From positions 1 to 47,160 of IMG/VR virus record IMGVR_UViG_3300037071_007186: DNA of 47,160 nt. The stretch is one strand, 5' to 3'. This DNA comes from a virus. The notes under the pieces are model-generated. The model was not told the DNA's origin and did no database searches. It worked only from the letters and a program-made list of their open reading frames with translations. A program made the position numbers and the translations under genes. Shown here piece after piece: positions 33,162-39,788 of this stretch (its first letter is position 1; every line of letters begins with the position of its first letter).

Positions 33162-33458
33162 ATGATCACTCTAGCTACCGAACTTCTGACCAACAAATAT
33201 GTTATCGGGTTTTTAGGAGCTCTTTTTGGAGCTCTCTATCTCTATACAAAAGGCAAGAGCGTTGCCCGCAAAGAAGCTGAGACCGATCAATTAGAAGCTC
33301 AGAAAGAGCAGAGCGAAACTCTGCATAAAGCTGAAGCAGATAATCAAAAGGAAAACGGTAAACGTGAACAAGATCTTCGCAACGTCGATGTTGCTAACGG
33401 CATTAGCTCTCTTATCAAGTTGTTCAATGCACTCAAACGTCCTCCCAAAGATCGTTAA
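33162..33458 (+). CDS. Inner-membrane spanin (Rz-like)
   Basis: A 98-residue protein: an N-terminal membrane segment (YVIGFLGALFGALYLY) then a long charged helix (about 30-75) reaching into the periplasm. Overlaps the lipoprotein gene by 95 bases in another frame, as in Rz/Rz1 pairs. Confidence 0.75.
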   Translation: MITLATELLTNKYVIGFLGALFGALYLYTKGKSVARKEAETDQLEAQKEQSETLHKAEADNQKENGKREQDLRNVDVANGISSLIKLFNALKRPPKDR

Positions 33459-33636
33459 ACCTCTTCGCTCATTCGAACTCCCAGTTGAGATCGAAGTTTG
33501 CGGCAACCAAGCTTGCCTAAGCGAAGAGAATTTTAAAAATCTGATCAAGAATCAGATCAGCACTGAAAGCTATATCAAACAATTAGAGCGACTACTAAAA
33601 GAACTCGCTGAATTCGAAAGACCAACTAATGATTAA
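33364..33636 (+). CDS. Outer-membrane spanin lipoprotein (Rz1-like)
   Basis: A 90-residue lipoprotein starting at GTG 33364; signal peptide ends in LLSSC (Cys20). The mature part has two cysteines and a charged C-terminal helix. It starts inside the i-spanin gene and overlaps the next start by 8 bases. Together they would fuse the membranes at lysis. Confidence 0.75.
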   Translation: MNKIFATSMLLTALALLSSCSMHSNVLPKIVKPLRSFELPVEIEVCGNQACLSEENFKNLIKNQISTESYIKQLERLLKELAEFERPTND

Positions 33637-34144
33637 AGACCAACGAGTTTTGTATCGATCCAAAAATAATCTGACGGGCTTAACTGATGTTAAAGCTCTA
33701 GTGATCAGACGCAATGGAGTTTCTGTCGCGAGCAATATTGCTTTGACTGAAGTTTCAGCAGTAAATGAACCGGGTTTATATGAACTCTATCTTCCTGCTG
33801 CTACGATCACTGGTTATGGCGGCGCTGGCTTCTATGATTTCTTCATCGATTCAGCTAGCAAATCTTCTCCTGATGTTGCGATTCGCGTCGTCGAGTCTAG
33901 CGATTCTTCAGATGTCGAAGCTGCTGTTAACGCTGTGAATGCAATCGTTTCCGACATTCAGTCGAAAGTGAACAACGGAACTTACGGGTTATCCGCTATC
34001 AAAGGCTTGATCGATGTTCTTCAAGCAACTGCAAATACTACTCAATCAACGCTTGGCTCAATTGAAGGTGTTGGTTTTGTCTCTGCAGATGATTCACTAA
34101 AAGCAATCAGCGACCGCATCTATACAGGCGGTAGAGCTATATAG
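33629..34144 (+). CDS. Beta-sandwich protein, paralogue 1
   Basis: A 171-residue protein. Residues 1-95 look like an Ig-like/BppU-type sandwich (ALTEVSAVNEPGLYELYLP); the rest is helical, with heptad-like spacing. It shares layout and residues with the next gene (RVLY/RVVY, GLYELY/GVYYFDYY). Lies within the lysis cluster; may be an accessory virion part. Confidence 0.6.
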   Translation: MIKDQRVLYRSKNNLTGLTDVKALVIRRNGVSVASNIALTEVSAVNEPGLYELYLPAATITGYGGAGFYDFFIDSASKSSPDVAIRVVESSDSSDVEAAVNAVNAIVSDIQSKVNNGTYGLSAIKGLIDVLQATANTTQSTLGSIEGVGFVSADDSLKAISDRIYTGGRAI

Positions 34145-34150
34145 TTTTTT

Positions 34151-34495
34151 ATGGCGTCTGAGGGAATACCTGGACGCCCACATCGCGTCGTTTATACCGC
34201 GAAGAATTTTACATCTGGCTTAGTCCAGATTGCTCTCAAAGTAATACGGCCGGATCTGACCATTAGCGAAAGCTATTCGCTGGCGGAGTTTGAAGATCCC
34301 TTTCTCTCTGGCGTCTATTACTTCGATTATTACACGGCCCCAAATGACCCTCTTGGCGATTACATTTTCATTATCAGTAATCCAGAGCAGTCACACAAAG
34401 AAGGTTTCCGAATAGCCTATCGCTCTTCGGAGGACATAGACGGATCAGCCTTGAGCTTGAAGAAACGTTACTTCGGCAGAGGTTGGTGGAGATAG
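34151..34495 (+). CDS. Beta-sandwich protein, paralogue 2
   Basis: A 114-residue, single-domain relative of the preceding protein without its helical C-terminus; ends in an aromatic/basic tail (YFGRGWWR). The two probably arose by duplication. Role unknown. Confidence 0.6.
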   Translation: MASEGIPGRPHRVVYTAKNFTSGLVQIALKVIRPDLTISESYSLAEFEDPFLSGVYYFDYYTAPNDPLGDYIFIISNPEQSHKEGFRIAYRSSEDIDGSALSLKKRYFGRGWWR

Positions 34496-34505
34496 GAAAC
34501 CCCCA

Positions 34506-34775
34506 ATGAAACGCAAAATCAAACAACTGAAAAAACTTTGTGCATCTCAACTTCCACGACTTAAACGAGCTCTTCTATTCATTAACAAGCATCGTGAGGT
34601 CGGTTTCTTTCTCTATCTCATTATTCGGGTTGAACAGCTCCATACGAAAATCGACATCTTTCAAGACGCTCTATTCGGCTTCCTCATCCAGTTCTACTCG
34701 CAAGTCGCTGACTCTATCGAACTTACGCAAGCTGTTTTCATGCACTTTCTTCGCGCTATGGGCGTTGAGTCTTAG
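34506..34775 (+). CDS. Basic amphipathic protein overlapping a lipoprotein frame
   Basis: An 89-residue protein, basic N-terminus then hydrophobic stretches (VGFFLYLIIRVEQL, ALFGFLIQFY). GGAGATAGGAA precedes the ATG. It could be a second small membrane protein of the lysis cluster. No family recognised. Confidence 0.55.
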   Translation: MKRKIKQLKKLCASQLPRLKRALLFINKHREVGFFLYLIIRVEQLHTKIDIFQDALFGFLIQFYSQVADSIELTQAVFMHFLRAMGVES

Positions 34776-34893
34776 TGGCTGCGCTACTAAGCAATTAATT
34801 CCTCCTCCTTGTCGCCCGATGAGAGAGAAGTGCCCGCCAAAATTCGAGCCTGGTTTTCTCTGGCTCCCAGACAGCAAGTTTTTCAAACAATGA
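34540..34893 (+). CDS. Nested lipoprotein frame (Rz1-like), start uncertain
   Basis: An open frame of 117 residues from GTG 34540 in +1 frame to the preceding gene. Only the last 55 residues look functional: a signal-like FFALWALSLSGC (Cys81) then a short Pro/Cys-rich mature part (IPPPCRP), as in Rz1. No ATG/GTG/TTG lies close before the signal sequence, so it may start at a CTG, or be reached by frameshift from the overlapping gene. The stop overlaps the endolysin start (ATGA). Confidence 0.5.
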   Translation: MHLNFHDLNELFYSLTSIVRSVSFSISLFGLNSSIRKSTSFKTLYSASSSSSTRKSLTLSNLRKLFSCTFFALWALSLSGCATKQLIPPPCRPMREKCPPKFEPGFLWLPDSKFFKQ

Positions 34894-35249
34894 TAAGTCG
34901 TGAAGAGATCAGTAAGGGTCAACTAATCCCGCCAAAGCTCGAAGCAAATCTGCAATTGCTTCTCGAACGACTAAACAAGTTTCGCAAAGAATATGCCAAA
35001 CCAATGATTGTCGTTTCGGGCTATCGGCAATCCAACCACAATCGCAAGATTGGGGGTGCTCCGAATAGTGCGCATCTTTCTTGCCAGGCCGCCGACTTTG
35101 CTGATGTTGATCGGACATTAACGAAATTTTGTACGAATGAAGTTCTTCAGAAGTTCGATCTTTATATGGAGGACCCATCTCACACTCCTACCTGGGTTCA
35201 TCTGCAAACGCGACCCACAAAAAGCGGTCGCCGCATTTTCATTCCCTAA
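34890..35249 (+). CDS. Endolysin, peptidase M15 family
   Basis: A 119-residue zinc peptidase (M15, L-Ala-D-Glu or D-Ala-D-Ala cleaving type): VVSGYRQSNHN, GAPNSAHLSCQAADF (zinc His and Asp) and TWVHLQ (zinc His). ATG 34890 overlaps the preceding stop (ATGA); an earlier in-frame start at 34809 would overlap the lipoprotein by 85 bases. No signal peptide, so it needs the holin. Short but complete for single-domain phage M15. Confidence 0.88.
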   Translation: MISREEISKGQLIPPKLEANLQLLLERLNKFRKEYAKPMIVVSGYRQSNHNRKIGGAPNSAHLSCQAADFADVDRTLTKFCTNEVLQKFDLYMEDPSHTPTWVHLQTRPTKSGRRIFIP

Positions 35250-35431
35250 CCAATCATCTGCCTCAGCTGATTTATTAACTGTTCTTCCTCTTTCATCCAG
35301 CGAACGAATTCATAAGCTTTACGAGCTGAAGCAAACTGCTTTGAGGCCAGCCTATGCTCGTCAGTGAGCCAACTGACGACATATGTCTTAGGGCCTGTTT
35401 TTTGGATTCTTAACGCAATTCCTATCTTCAC
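35246..35431 (-). CDS. Small hypothetical protein
   Basis: A 61-residue basic protein from GTG 35431, preceded by GGGGAG. Stop codons of this gene and the endolysin overlap by 4 bases. Strand pattern suggests a small DNA-binding or regulatory protein, not recognised. Confidence 0.5.
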   Translation of the reverse strand: MKIGIALRIQKTGPKTYVVSWLTDEHRLASKQFASARKAYEFVRWMKEEEQLINQLRQMIG

Positions 35432-35461
35432 AATCTCCCCTCTCCCCGCCGTAAATACATC

Positions 35462-35489
35462 TGTACACGAGCGTATACATAGCGTATAC
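35462..35489. promoter_or_regulatory. Three helically phased operator half-sites
   Basis: TGTACAC (35462-35468), CGTATAC (35472-35478) and CGTATAC (35483-35489) are spaced 10-11 bases, one DNA turn. They lie between the divergent genes at 35431 (minus) and 35513 (plus). Ribbon-helix-helix dimers bind such tandem short repeats. Confidence 0.6.
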
Positions 35490-35512
35490 CTATCGCCTAC
35501 AGAGAACAAGTG

Positions 35513-35752
35513 ATGGCTAAATGGGTGATTTTTGGGGTAAATTATCGACGAGTGAAACTTGTCGGTACGAAGAGGGTAAAAAAGCAGCCTGTAAACCGCG
35601 TACCCGTTTCTGTACGACTAGACTCTAAGCTCATTCAAGAGCTCGATCAAATTGCAAAAGATGCCTCTACAGGCAGAGCGCAGATCTTAGAAGCCATACT
35701 GCGTAAGGTCTTTAGCGACCCCCGTTTCACTCTCAATATCGACGAACTCTAA
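35513..35752 (+). CDS. Ribbon-helix-helix DNA-binding protein
   Basis: A 79-residue protein; residues 30-70 form a CopG/Arc-type domain (RVPVSVRLDSKLIQELDQIA, then GRAQILEAILRKVF). Probably dimeric, with the strand entering the major groove. It would be autoregulated through the phased CGTATAC sites upstream. Stop overlaps the convergent gene by 4 bases. Confidence 0.75.
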   Translation: MAKWVIFGVNYRRVKLVGTKRVKKQPVNRVPVSVRLDSKLIQELDQIAKDASTGRAQILEAILRKVFSDPRFTLNIDEL

Positions 35753-35907
35753 TCGTCCGTCTCGTGCTTTTTTGACTCACACAATAAGATCAACGTGATT
35801 AACAGCTCAACGATCTTTTCAGGACTTATCCCAGTCTTTGAAGAAAGTGTATGCAAAAAGGCCATATTGGTTGGAGCAATTTCGAATTTTAGTGTCTGTT
35901 TCTGCAT
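35749..35907 (-). CDS. Second ribbon-helix-helix-like protein
   Basis: A 52-residue protein: strand TLKFEIA, helix NMAFLHTLSSKTG, helix SPEKIVELLITLILL, the order of a ribbon-helix-helix domain. An in-frame ATG at 35946 would fall on the operator, so ATG 35907 is preferred; neither has a clear ribosome site. It faces the first RHH gene, and both have CGTATAC-type sites upstream. Confidence 0.55.
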   Translation of the reverse strand: MQKQTLKFEIAPTNMAFLHTLSSKTGISPEKIVELLITLILLCESKKHETDD

Positions 35908-35931
35908 AAGTGTCAGCGGTAGGTATTCACT

Positions 35932-35948
35932 CGTATACAAACGCATAC
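35932..35948. promoter_or_regulatory. Two phased operator half-sites
   Basis: CGTATAC (35932-35938) and CGCATAC (35942-35948), one helical turn apart, upstream of the 35907 start. They match the sites at 35472 and 35483, pointing to one regulator for both genes. Confidence 0.55.
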
Positions 35949-36003
35949 AACTTACTTAAGATAGAAATGGGTTGGGATTTTTGATCCGAAGACGATGATC
36001 GAT

Positions 36004-36051
36004 AGAGGGCTAGCAAGGTGGGAGCTGTCGCCTATCTTGGCTAGCTCTCTA
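36004..36051 (-). terminator. Hairpin at the end of the leftward BRCT gene
   Basis: AGAGGGCTAGC-AAG pairs with CTTGGCTAGCTCTCT, about 13 bp with one G-T pair and one bulge, overlapping the stop at 36041-36043. No long U tract follows, so termination strength is uncertain. Confidence 0.55.
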
Positions 36052-36226
36052 ACTCCTTGATAAGCCTAACTTGATCCCAGATCTCGATGCCAAGTCTTCT
36101 CGCTTTAGCAATTTTCGATTGAGAAGGACTATCTCCGATAATTAAGACATCGGTTTTCTTTGTCAGTTTTGACTGAAGTGATCCCCCTAGATTTTCGATT
36201 AAGCGTTTAGCTTCATCGCGGTTCAT
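36041..36226 (-). CDS. Solo BRCT-domain protein
   Basis: A 61-residue protein matching the body of the BRCT domain as in bacterial NAD-dependent DNA ligase: RDEAKRLIENLGGSLQSKLT, TDVLIIGD, SKIAKARRLGIEIWD. The first strand of the domain is missing and there is no ligase, so it is trimmed. It may bind DNA ends or a host protein. Coupled to the NeuB-like gene by ATGA. Confidence 0.75.
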   Translation of the reverse strand: MNRDEAKRLIENLGGSLQSKLTKKTDVLIIGDSPSQSKIAKARRLGIEIWDQVRLIKELES

Positions 36227-36933
36227 CCTCGCACCTTTCCTAACTCTTCAATCGTCACAGCGAAGCGCGCATCAGGACAGCTTCTGATGTCGGTCTCAGG
36301 CAAGCGGACATGCTTCTCAATAATCTTCGCACCTGCAGCTATAGCACGTTTGGTCTGGCGCGTGCCAAGAGTATGATCAGAGAAACCATCGAAGCGTGGT
36401 TCGCCTCGAGAGACCAGCGCTCCTTCAGACGTTCTCGCCGTTCCGAATAGCATGTCGAAATCTACTTCGTAGCGAACGGGATATTCGGGGATGCAATAGA
36501 GATGAAACTCACTACTTAAATTATCCTCATCAGTCATGACATCGCAGCTAGTTAATGAAGAAATCTCAGCTGCATAAAGTTCATGTCGCCAGTCTTCTTT
36601 ATGTTTTTTGCTGTAACTCAGTTTAATGAATATTGGATTCAAGCGAAGTAAGAACTGAAAACTCTCTTCATCAAAAACGCTAGCCGTTAGCGTTAGTCCC
36701 TTCCCATTCGCATACTCAAATGCCCGCAAGAACATCTCTTGTGGAAGGTGAATGTTGGTTGGAACGTAAGGCTCTTGATCGGGGAACAACTGAAGTTTCA
36801 AAGCATCGATGCCATAGAAGACACACTCATCGACAGCCCGTTTGATATTCTCAAGCTTACCGAGATGACAGCTGCCAAACTCTGCAATTAAGTACGGCTG
36901 GCCATCAGGCCGCAAGAAGGGATTAGTGAACAT
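36223..36933 (-). CDS. NeuB-like sialic-acid-type synthase, barrel only
   Basis: A 236-residue NeuB-family protein. Typical marks: PYLIAEFGSCHLG near the start, DALKLQLF, FSDHTLG and AKIIEKHVRL. NeuB/PseI/LegI enzymes condense phosphoenolpyruvate with a C6 amino sugar to a nonulosonic acid and are about 340 residues with a C-terminal SAF domain; this one lacks that domain and is shortened, so activity is uncertain. ATG 36933 follows GAGGAGG. Its coding context differs from a full nonulosonate operon: no CMP-synthetase is present. Confidence 0.72.
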   Translation of the reverse strand: MFTNPFLRPDGQPYLIAEFGSCHLGKLENIKRAVDECVFYGIDALKLQLFPDQEPYVPTNIHLPQEMFLRAFEYANGKGLTLTASVFDEESFQFLLRLNPIFIKLSYSKKHKEDWRHELYAAEISSLTSCDVMTDEDNLSSEFHLYCIPEYPVRYEVDFDMLFGTARTSEGALVSRGEPRFDGFSDHTLGTRQTKRAIAAGAKIIEKHVRLPETDIRSCPDARFAVTIEELGKVRG

Positions 36934-37081
36934 AGACCTCCTCGATTCTCGGAAAGGGCCGTTTAAGGATGTGCGTCGGGAGTGGCTCCCTTGCAGCAAG
37001 CTCGACGTATTGGGAATACGCCTCAGGAGGAAGCTTGAAGATAGTTAGAACTATAGCCAAAAGTACCCACTCCCATCGCAT
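36923..37081 (-). CDS. Small protein at the start of the NeuB operon
   Basis: A 52-residue protein with a short hydrophobic N-terminus (WVLLAIVLTIF). ATG 37081 is 6 bases after the -10, so the mRNA would be leaderless; an in-frame TTG at codon 8 has GGGAG upstream. The tail overlaps the NeuB start by 11 bases. Confidence 0.5.
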   Translation of the reverse strand: MRWEWVLLAIVLTIFKLPPEAYSQYVELAAREPLPTHILKRPFPRIEEVYVH

Positions 37082-37087
37082 TATTCC

Positions 37088-37116
37088 ATCTTAACAGTTT
37101 ATGACAGTTATGTCAA
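37088..37116 (-). promoter_or_regulatory. Leftward promoter with operator dyad
   Basis: TTGACA (37111-37116), a 17-base spacer, TAAGAT (37088-37093) with TG ahead. The dyad TGACA-GTTA-TGTCA (37102-37115) is base-for-base identical to the one at 45170-45183. Confidence 0.75.
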
Positions 37117-37291
37117 TTGACGCGGGGCTGCATTATTGGGGCGTTATTGGGAGCAGTAAAAGACCCTGATTAAGTATCTGAATTCCTGATACAAATGATA
37201 AATGATCTGTGAGTCACTTCAAAACGACAAAGCGGCTCATTAGGCCGCCTAGATGCGTTTAAATCGTTTTTGTTTAGTTCATTCCCTTACC

Positions 37292-37333
37292 TTTGGGAAC
37301 TAGGGGTTGGAGGTTCAAATCCTCTCACTCCGA
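37292..37333 (+). other. attP core: 3' half of tRNA-Pro(UGG)
   Basis: The 42 bases read as tRNA-Pro from the anticodon loop (TTTGGGA, anticodon UGG) through the 3' anticodon stem, variable loop GGGTT, T arm with TTCAAAT, and acceptor strand CACTCCG plus discriminator A. Upstream bases do not continue the tRNA (no matching 5' stem), so it is not a gene but the phage copy that restores the host tRNA-Pro on integration. The integrase gene ends 20 bases away. Confidence 0.85.
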
Positions 37334-37353
37334 TGCTTATTCTCCCCTTATAA

Positions 37354-38493
37354 CTAACTTACAGAGTGAATCAGTGTCAGATGAGGTCTCGTTGAATCCT
37401 CGATTATTGGGAAAGTATTGGGAGCTAGAGGGGCCACAAAGCTCACGCGTCCTGCCTGGCTGCGAACATGGTCCATTGCCAAGTGGGCGTAGCGTGCTGT
37501 GGTCTCGTAGTTTGAATGTCCCAAAAGTTTCATCAGGTCATAGATAGAACCGCCGTTCATTACAAAATGAGAAGCGAAGGTGTGGCGAATCGTGTGAATC
37601 GCTATTCTTCGATTCATCCCAGCAGCTGATTGATCTTTGTTAAAGTTCAATCTGACTTGCTTGTAGATGAGGGGGTTTCCATCCTTTCGACAAAAGACAT
37701 AATGACTATCGTGACTTTGAAGAACCTTCTGAAGCGTGCTCTTTAAAGACACACTCATCGGAAGATATCTAATCTTTTTAGTCTTAGTCGTTTCGAGCAA
37801 TTTGTTAGTGATTCGGCACCAATTACGGCGAACGGTAATCAAGCCATCTTGAAGATTAATGCAATCTCGTTGGAGAGCGATAATCTCAGAGATTCGCATC
37901 CCACTCTCATAGGCAAATTGATAGAGAGCAAAGCGGTCAGTTTTGTTGAGAAAGGCCCAGTTAAGAAATTGCTGAGACTCTTCCCTAGACCAAAAGTCCG
38001 TCTTGCCTTCATTGTCTTTAAACCACTCAACTGAATTGAGAGGATTAGATCCTACATAGTGAAATTTGAGGGCCATCTTAAAGAGGGTCGAAAAAACCGT
38101 ATGAGCCTTGTTAGCTCGGTTTGCACTCATGCCGTTAGCGACAAGTTTAGACAGAAAGTCAGAAGCCGATTGCTCAGAGATGTTGCTGAGCTTGCAAGAT
38201 CCAAAGCGTGGCTCGATGTGCTGTTTAAACAGCCGGCGGTAATCTACTGAAGTACCGTCAGTCACCTTTCGGTTAGGCCAGTAAACTTGTTCAAAGAACT
38301 CAGTCAGAGTTACGTCTTTACCTTTGAGACGGCCGACTTCGCCGTTATCAATCGCAATCTCTTGTCTCTTTAACCAGCCATCAGCATCACCCTTGCGTTC
38401 AAAGGTTTTGCTTTTTAGCGCGCGATTTTGATGCCAGAGAACGGCTGTGTAGCGCGTCTCACCTTTAGAAGTTTTCTTTTTTATGATTGCCAT
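37354..38493 (-). CDS. int: Phage integrase (tyrosine recombinase)
   Basis: A 379-residue integrase with an N-terminal arm-binding domain (RYTAVLWHQNRALKSKTF), a core-binding domain and the catalytic domain: R in ESGMRISE, HTIRHTFASH with HxxR, LLGHSN and Y in TARYAHLA. ATG 38493 follows AAGGAG. It lies beside attP, so it should integrate the phage at host tRNA-Pro. Overlaps the excisionase-like gene by 29 bases. Confidence 0.92.
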   Translation of the reverse strand: MAIIKKKTSKGETRYTAVLWHQNRALKSKTFERKGDADGWLKRQEIAIDNGEVGRLKGKDVTLTEFFEQVYWPNRKVTDGTSVDYRRLFKQHIEPRFGSCKLSNISEQSASDFLSKLVANGMSANRANKAHTVFSTLFKMALKFHYVGSNPLNSVEWFKDNEGKTDFWSREESQQFLNWAFLNKTDRFALYQFAYESGMRISEIIALQRDCINLQDGLITVRRNWCRITNKLLETTKTKKIRYLPMSVSLKSTLQKVLQSHDSHYVFCRKDGNPLIYKQVRLNFNKDQSAAGMNRRIAIHTIRHTFASHFVMNGGSIYDLMKLLGHSNYETTARYAHLAMDHVRSQAGRVSFVAPLAPNTFPIIEDSTRPHLTLIHSVS

Positions 38494-38722
38494 CAGTGGG
38501 CTCCTTTCTATTGAAAGAAGCGACCCACAGATCAATTTTATCTTTATCAAAGCGAATTAGTTTTGGCCCGATGCGCTCAACGTCAATCATGCCTTTATCT
38601 ACCCATCGATAGATGGTTGGCACGCTGACATTCAGATACGAGGCAACTTGTTTCGCTGATAGAAGTTTTTTTGAATTGTCAAAGAACTGACTATTTAATT
38701 TTAAGTTTTCCATAGCTAACAC
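38465..38722 (-). CDS. Excisionase-type HTH protein
   Basis: An 85-residue protein with a MerR/excisionase-like winged HTH: LLSAKQVASYLNVSVPTIYR, WVDKGMI, KLIRFDKDKIDLWV. It is upstream of int, so may control excision direction or int expression. GTG 38722 lies 4 bases after AGGAAAGGGA; ATG 38713 is the alternative. A weak promoter (TTGTAA, TAAAAT) can be seen at 38787-38810. Confidence 0.75.
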   Translation of the reverse strand: MLAMENLKLNSQFFDNSKKLLSAKQVASYLNVSVPTIYRWVDKGMIDVERIGPKLIRFDKDKIDLWVASFNRKEPTDGNHKKENF

Positions 38723-38810
38723 TGGGTCCCTTTCCTGTCGAGCCCACTTCCAACACAAACCCTCGGAGCAACTTTATTTTATCACTTTTCGGGTGTTTAC
38801 AAGGGGCTTG

Positions 38811-39248
38811 CTAGAAGCGGCGAGTTAGGCGTTTAAACTCATTTTGTTTAGACTTTTGTATAAAACCAAAATGGCGGTGTAACTTAAGTGACACCTTATT
38901 GGCGCTATGGACTAACGCATTGATCTCATTCAATTCAAGCTGCCTTGCATAAAGCAAAGCGAGTTGAAGCATCACTTTACTTAGTCCTTTCTTAATTAAA
39001 GAAGGCTTTAAATAGAATGACCAAAAACCATCACGATCTATCTTGATGAATCCGGCCCGTCGTCCTTGGTATTCGAAGATAAGGCGGCAAAGATCGCTAT
39101 GATCAGCACACCAATCCAAATGCTCGCGATGAGAAATTGTCGAACGATCTCTACTAAATAATCGTACTGTTTCATGGTTTCTCCAAGTCAAAATGAGATT
39201 GAAATCAGAACGCTTCAATGGACGTAATTTAAAATTCAGGATCTTCAT
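38811..39248 (-). CDS. PseH-like GNAT N-acetyltransferase
   Basis: A 145-residue acetyltransferase with the PseH/RimJ pattern: LRPLKRSDFNLILTWRN, EHLDW, AGFIKIDRDG, KKGLSKVMLQLALLYA (acetyl-CoA loop), NKVSLKLHRHFGF. PseH acetylates the amino sugar before nonulosonate synthesis. Its start is inside the previous gene. The first genes of the cassette that also holds Maf-like and PseB-like proteins. Confidence 0.75.
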   Translation of the reverse strand: MKILNFKLRPLKRSDFNLILTWRNHETVRLFSRDRSTISHREHLDWCADHSDLCRLIFEYQGRRAGFIKIDRDGFWSFYLKPSLIKKGLSKVMLQLALLYARQLELNEINALVHSANKVSLKLHRHFGFIQKSKQNEFKRLTRRF

Positions 39249-39495
39249 CTGAAGCCAGAAATTGTTGTGCAACGATATCTTGCCGAATGGCTGCGAGAAT
39301 CGTTTCAGTTGTGCCGATAACTTCCCACTCAAGGCCCCAAGCTTGAAATTCCATCATGGTGTCTTGTCGTTTAACGACAACAATCAAACTCTCCAGATCA
39401 TCCAGAGTCAGACTCGCAACTTGGTCTTGAATCTCTTTAAGCTGTTCCTTGCCGATGCGGCGAGCTGGGTCAAAATCAATTATTTTATTAGACAT
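39229..39495 (-). CDS. Hypothetical protein
   Basis: An 88-residue acidic helical protein (VASLTLDDLESLIVVVKRQD). No family recognised. Overlaps the next gene by 16 bases and the acetyltransferase start by 20. Confidence 0.6.
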   Translation of the reverse strand: MSNKIIDFDPARRIGKEQLKEIQDQVASLTLDDLESLIVVVKRQDTMMEFQAWGLEWEVIGTTETILAAIRQDIVAQQFLASDEDPEF

Positions 39496-39788
39496 AAAGC
39501 TAACGCTCCCCCGACTACGGTGAATGAGACGGCAACAACAAACACATCAAGCATTCGGTGTCTCACTTGTGATGCACGCTGCTCTCGAGCTATCTCAGCT
39601 GTTCGTGTTTGAACCGACGAATGAGCTACTTCTAAAGACCAGAGTTGTTGCTCTAGCTTGCTTAGCCGTTCCTCTTGCTCACCAATCACGTTAACGAGCT
39701 TTGATGTTTGCTGCGTAAGTGCTGTCACAAACTCTCTAAGAAAGATGTGATCTTTGGATTCCTTTAAAATCTCAGCCGCTTCCCTCAT
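39480..39788 (-). CDS. Coiled-coil protein with C-terminal membrane anchor
   Basis: A 102-residue protein: charged coiled coil (about 25-75) and a C-terminal membrane helix (VFVVAVSFTVVGGALALCLI). Layout resembles the gene at 5361-5630. Role unknown. Confidence 0.6.
   Translation of the reverse strand: MREAAEILKESKDHIFLREFVTALTQQTSKLVNVIGEQEERLSKLEQQLWSLEVAHSSVQTRTAEIAREQRASQVRHRMLDVFVVAVSFTVVGGALALCLIK

Noticed and set aside
37225-37333. Complete tRNA-Pro gene
   Set aside because: The 5' half (acceptor, D arm, 5' anticodon stem) is absent; only the 3' half is present, as expected for attP.
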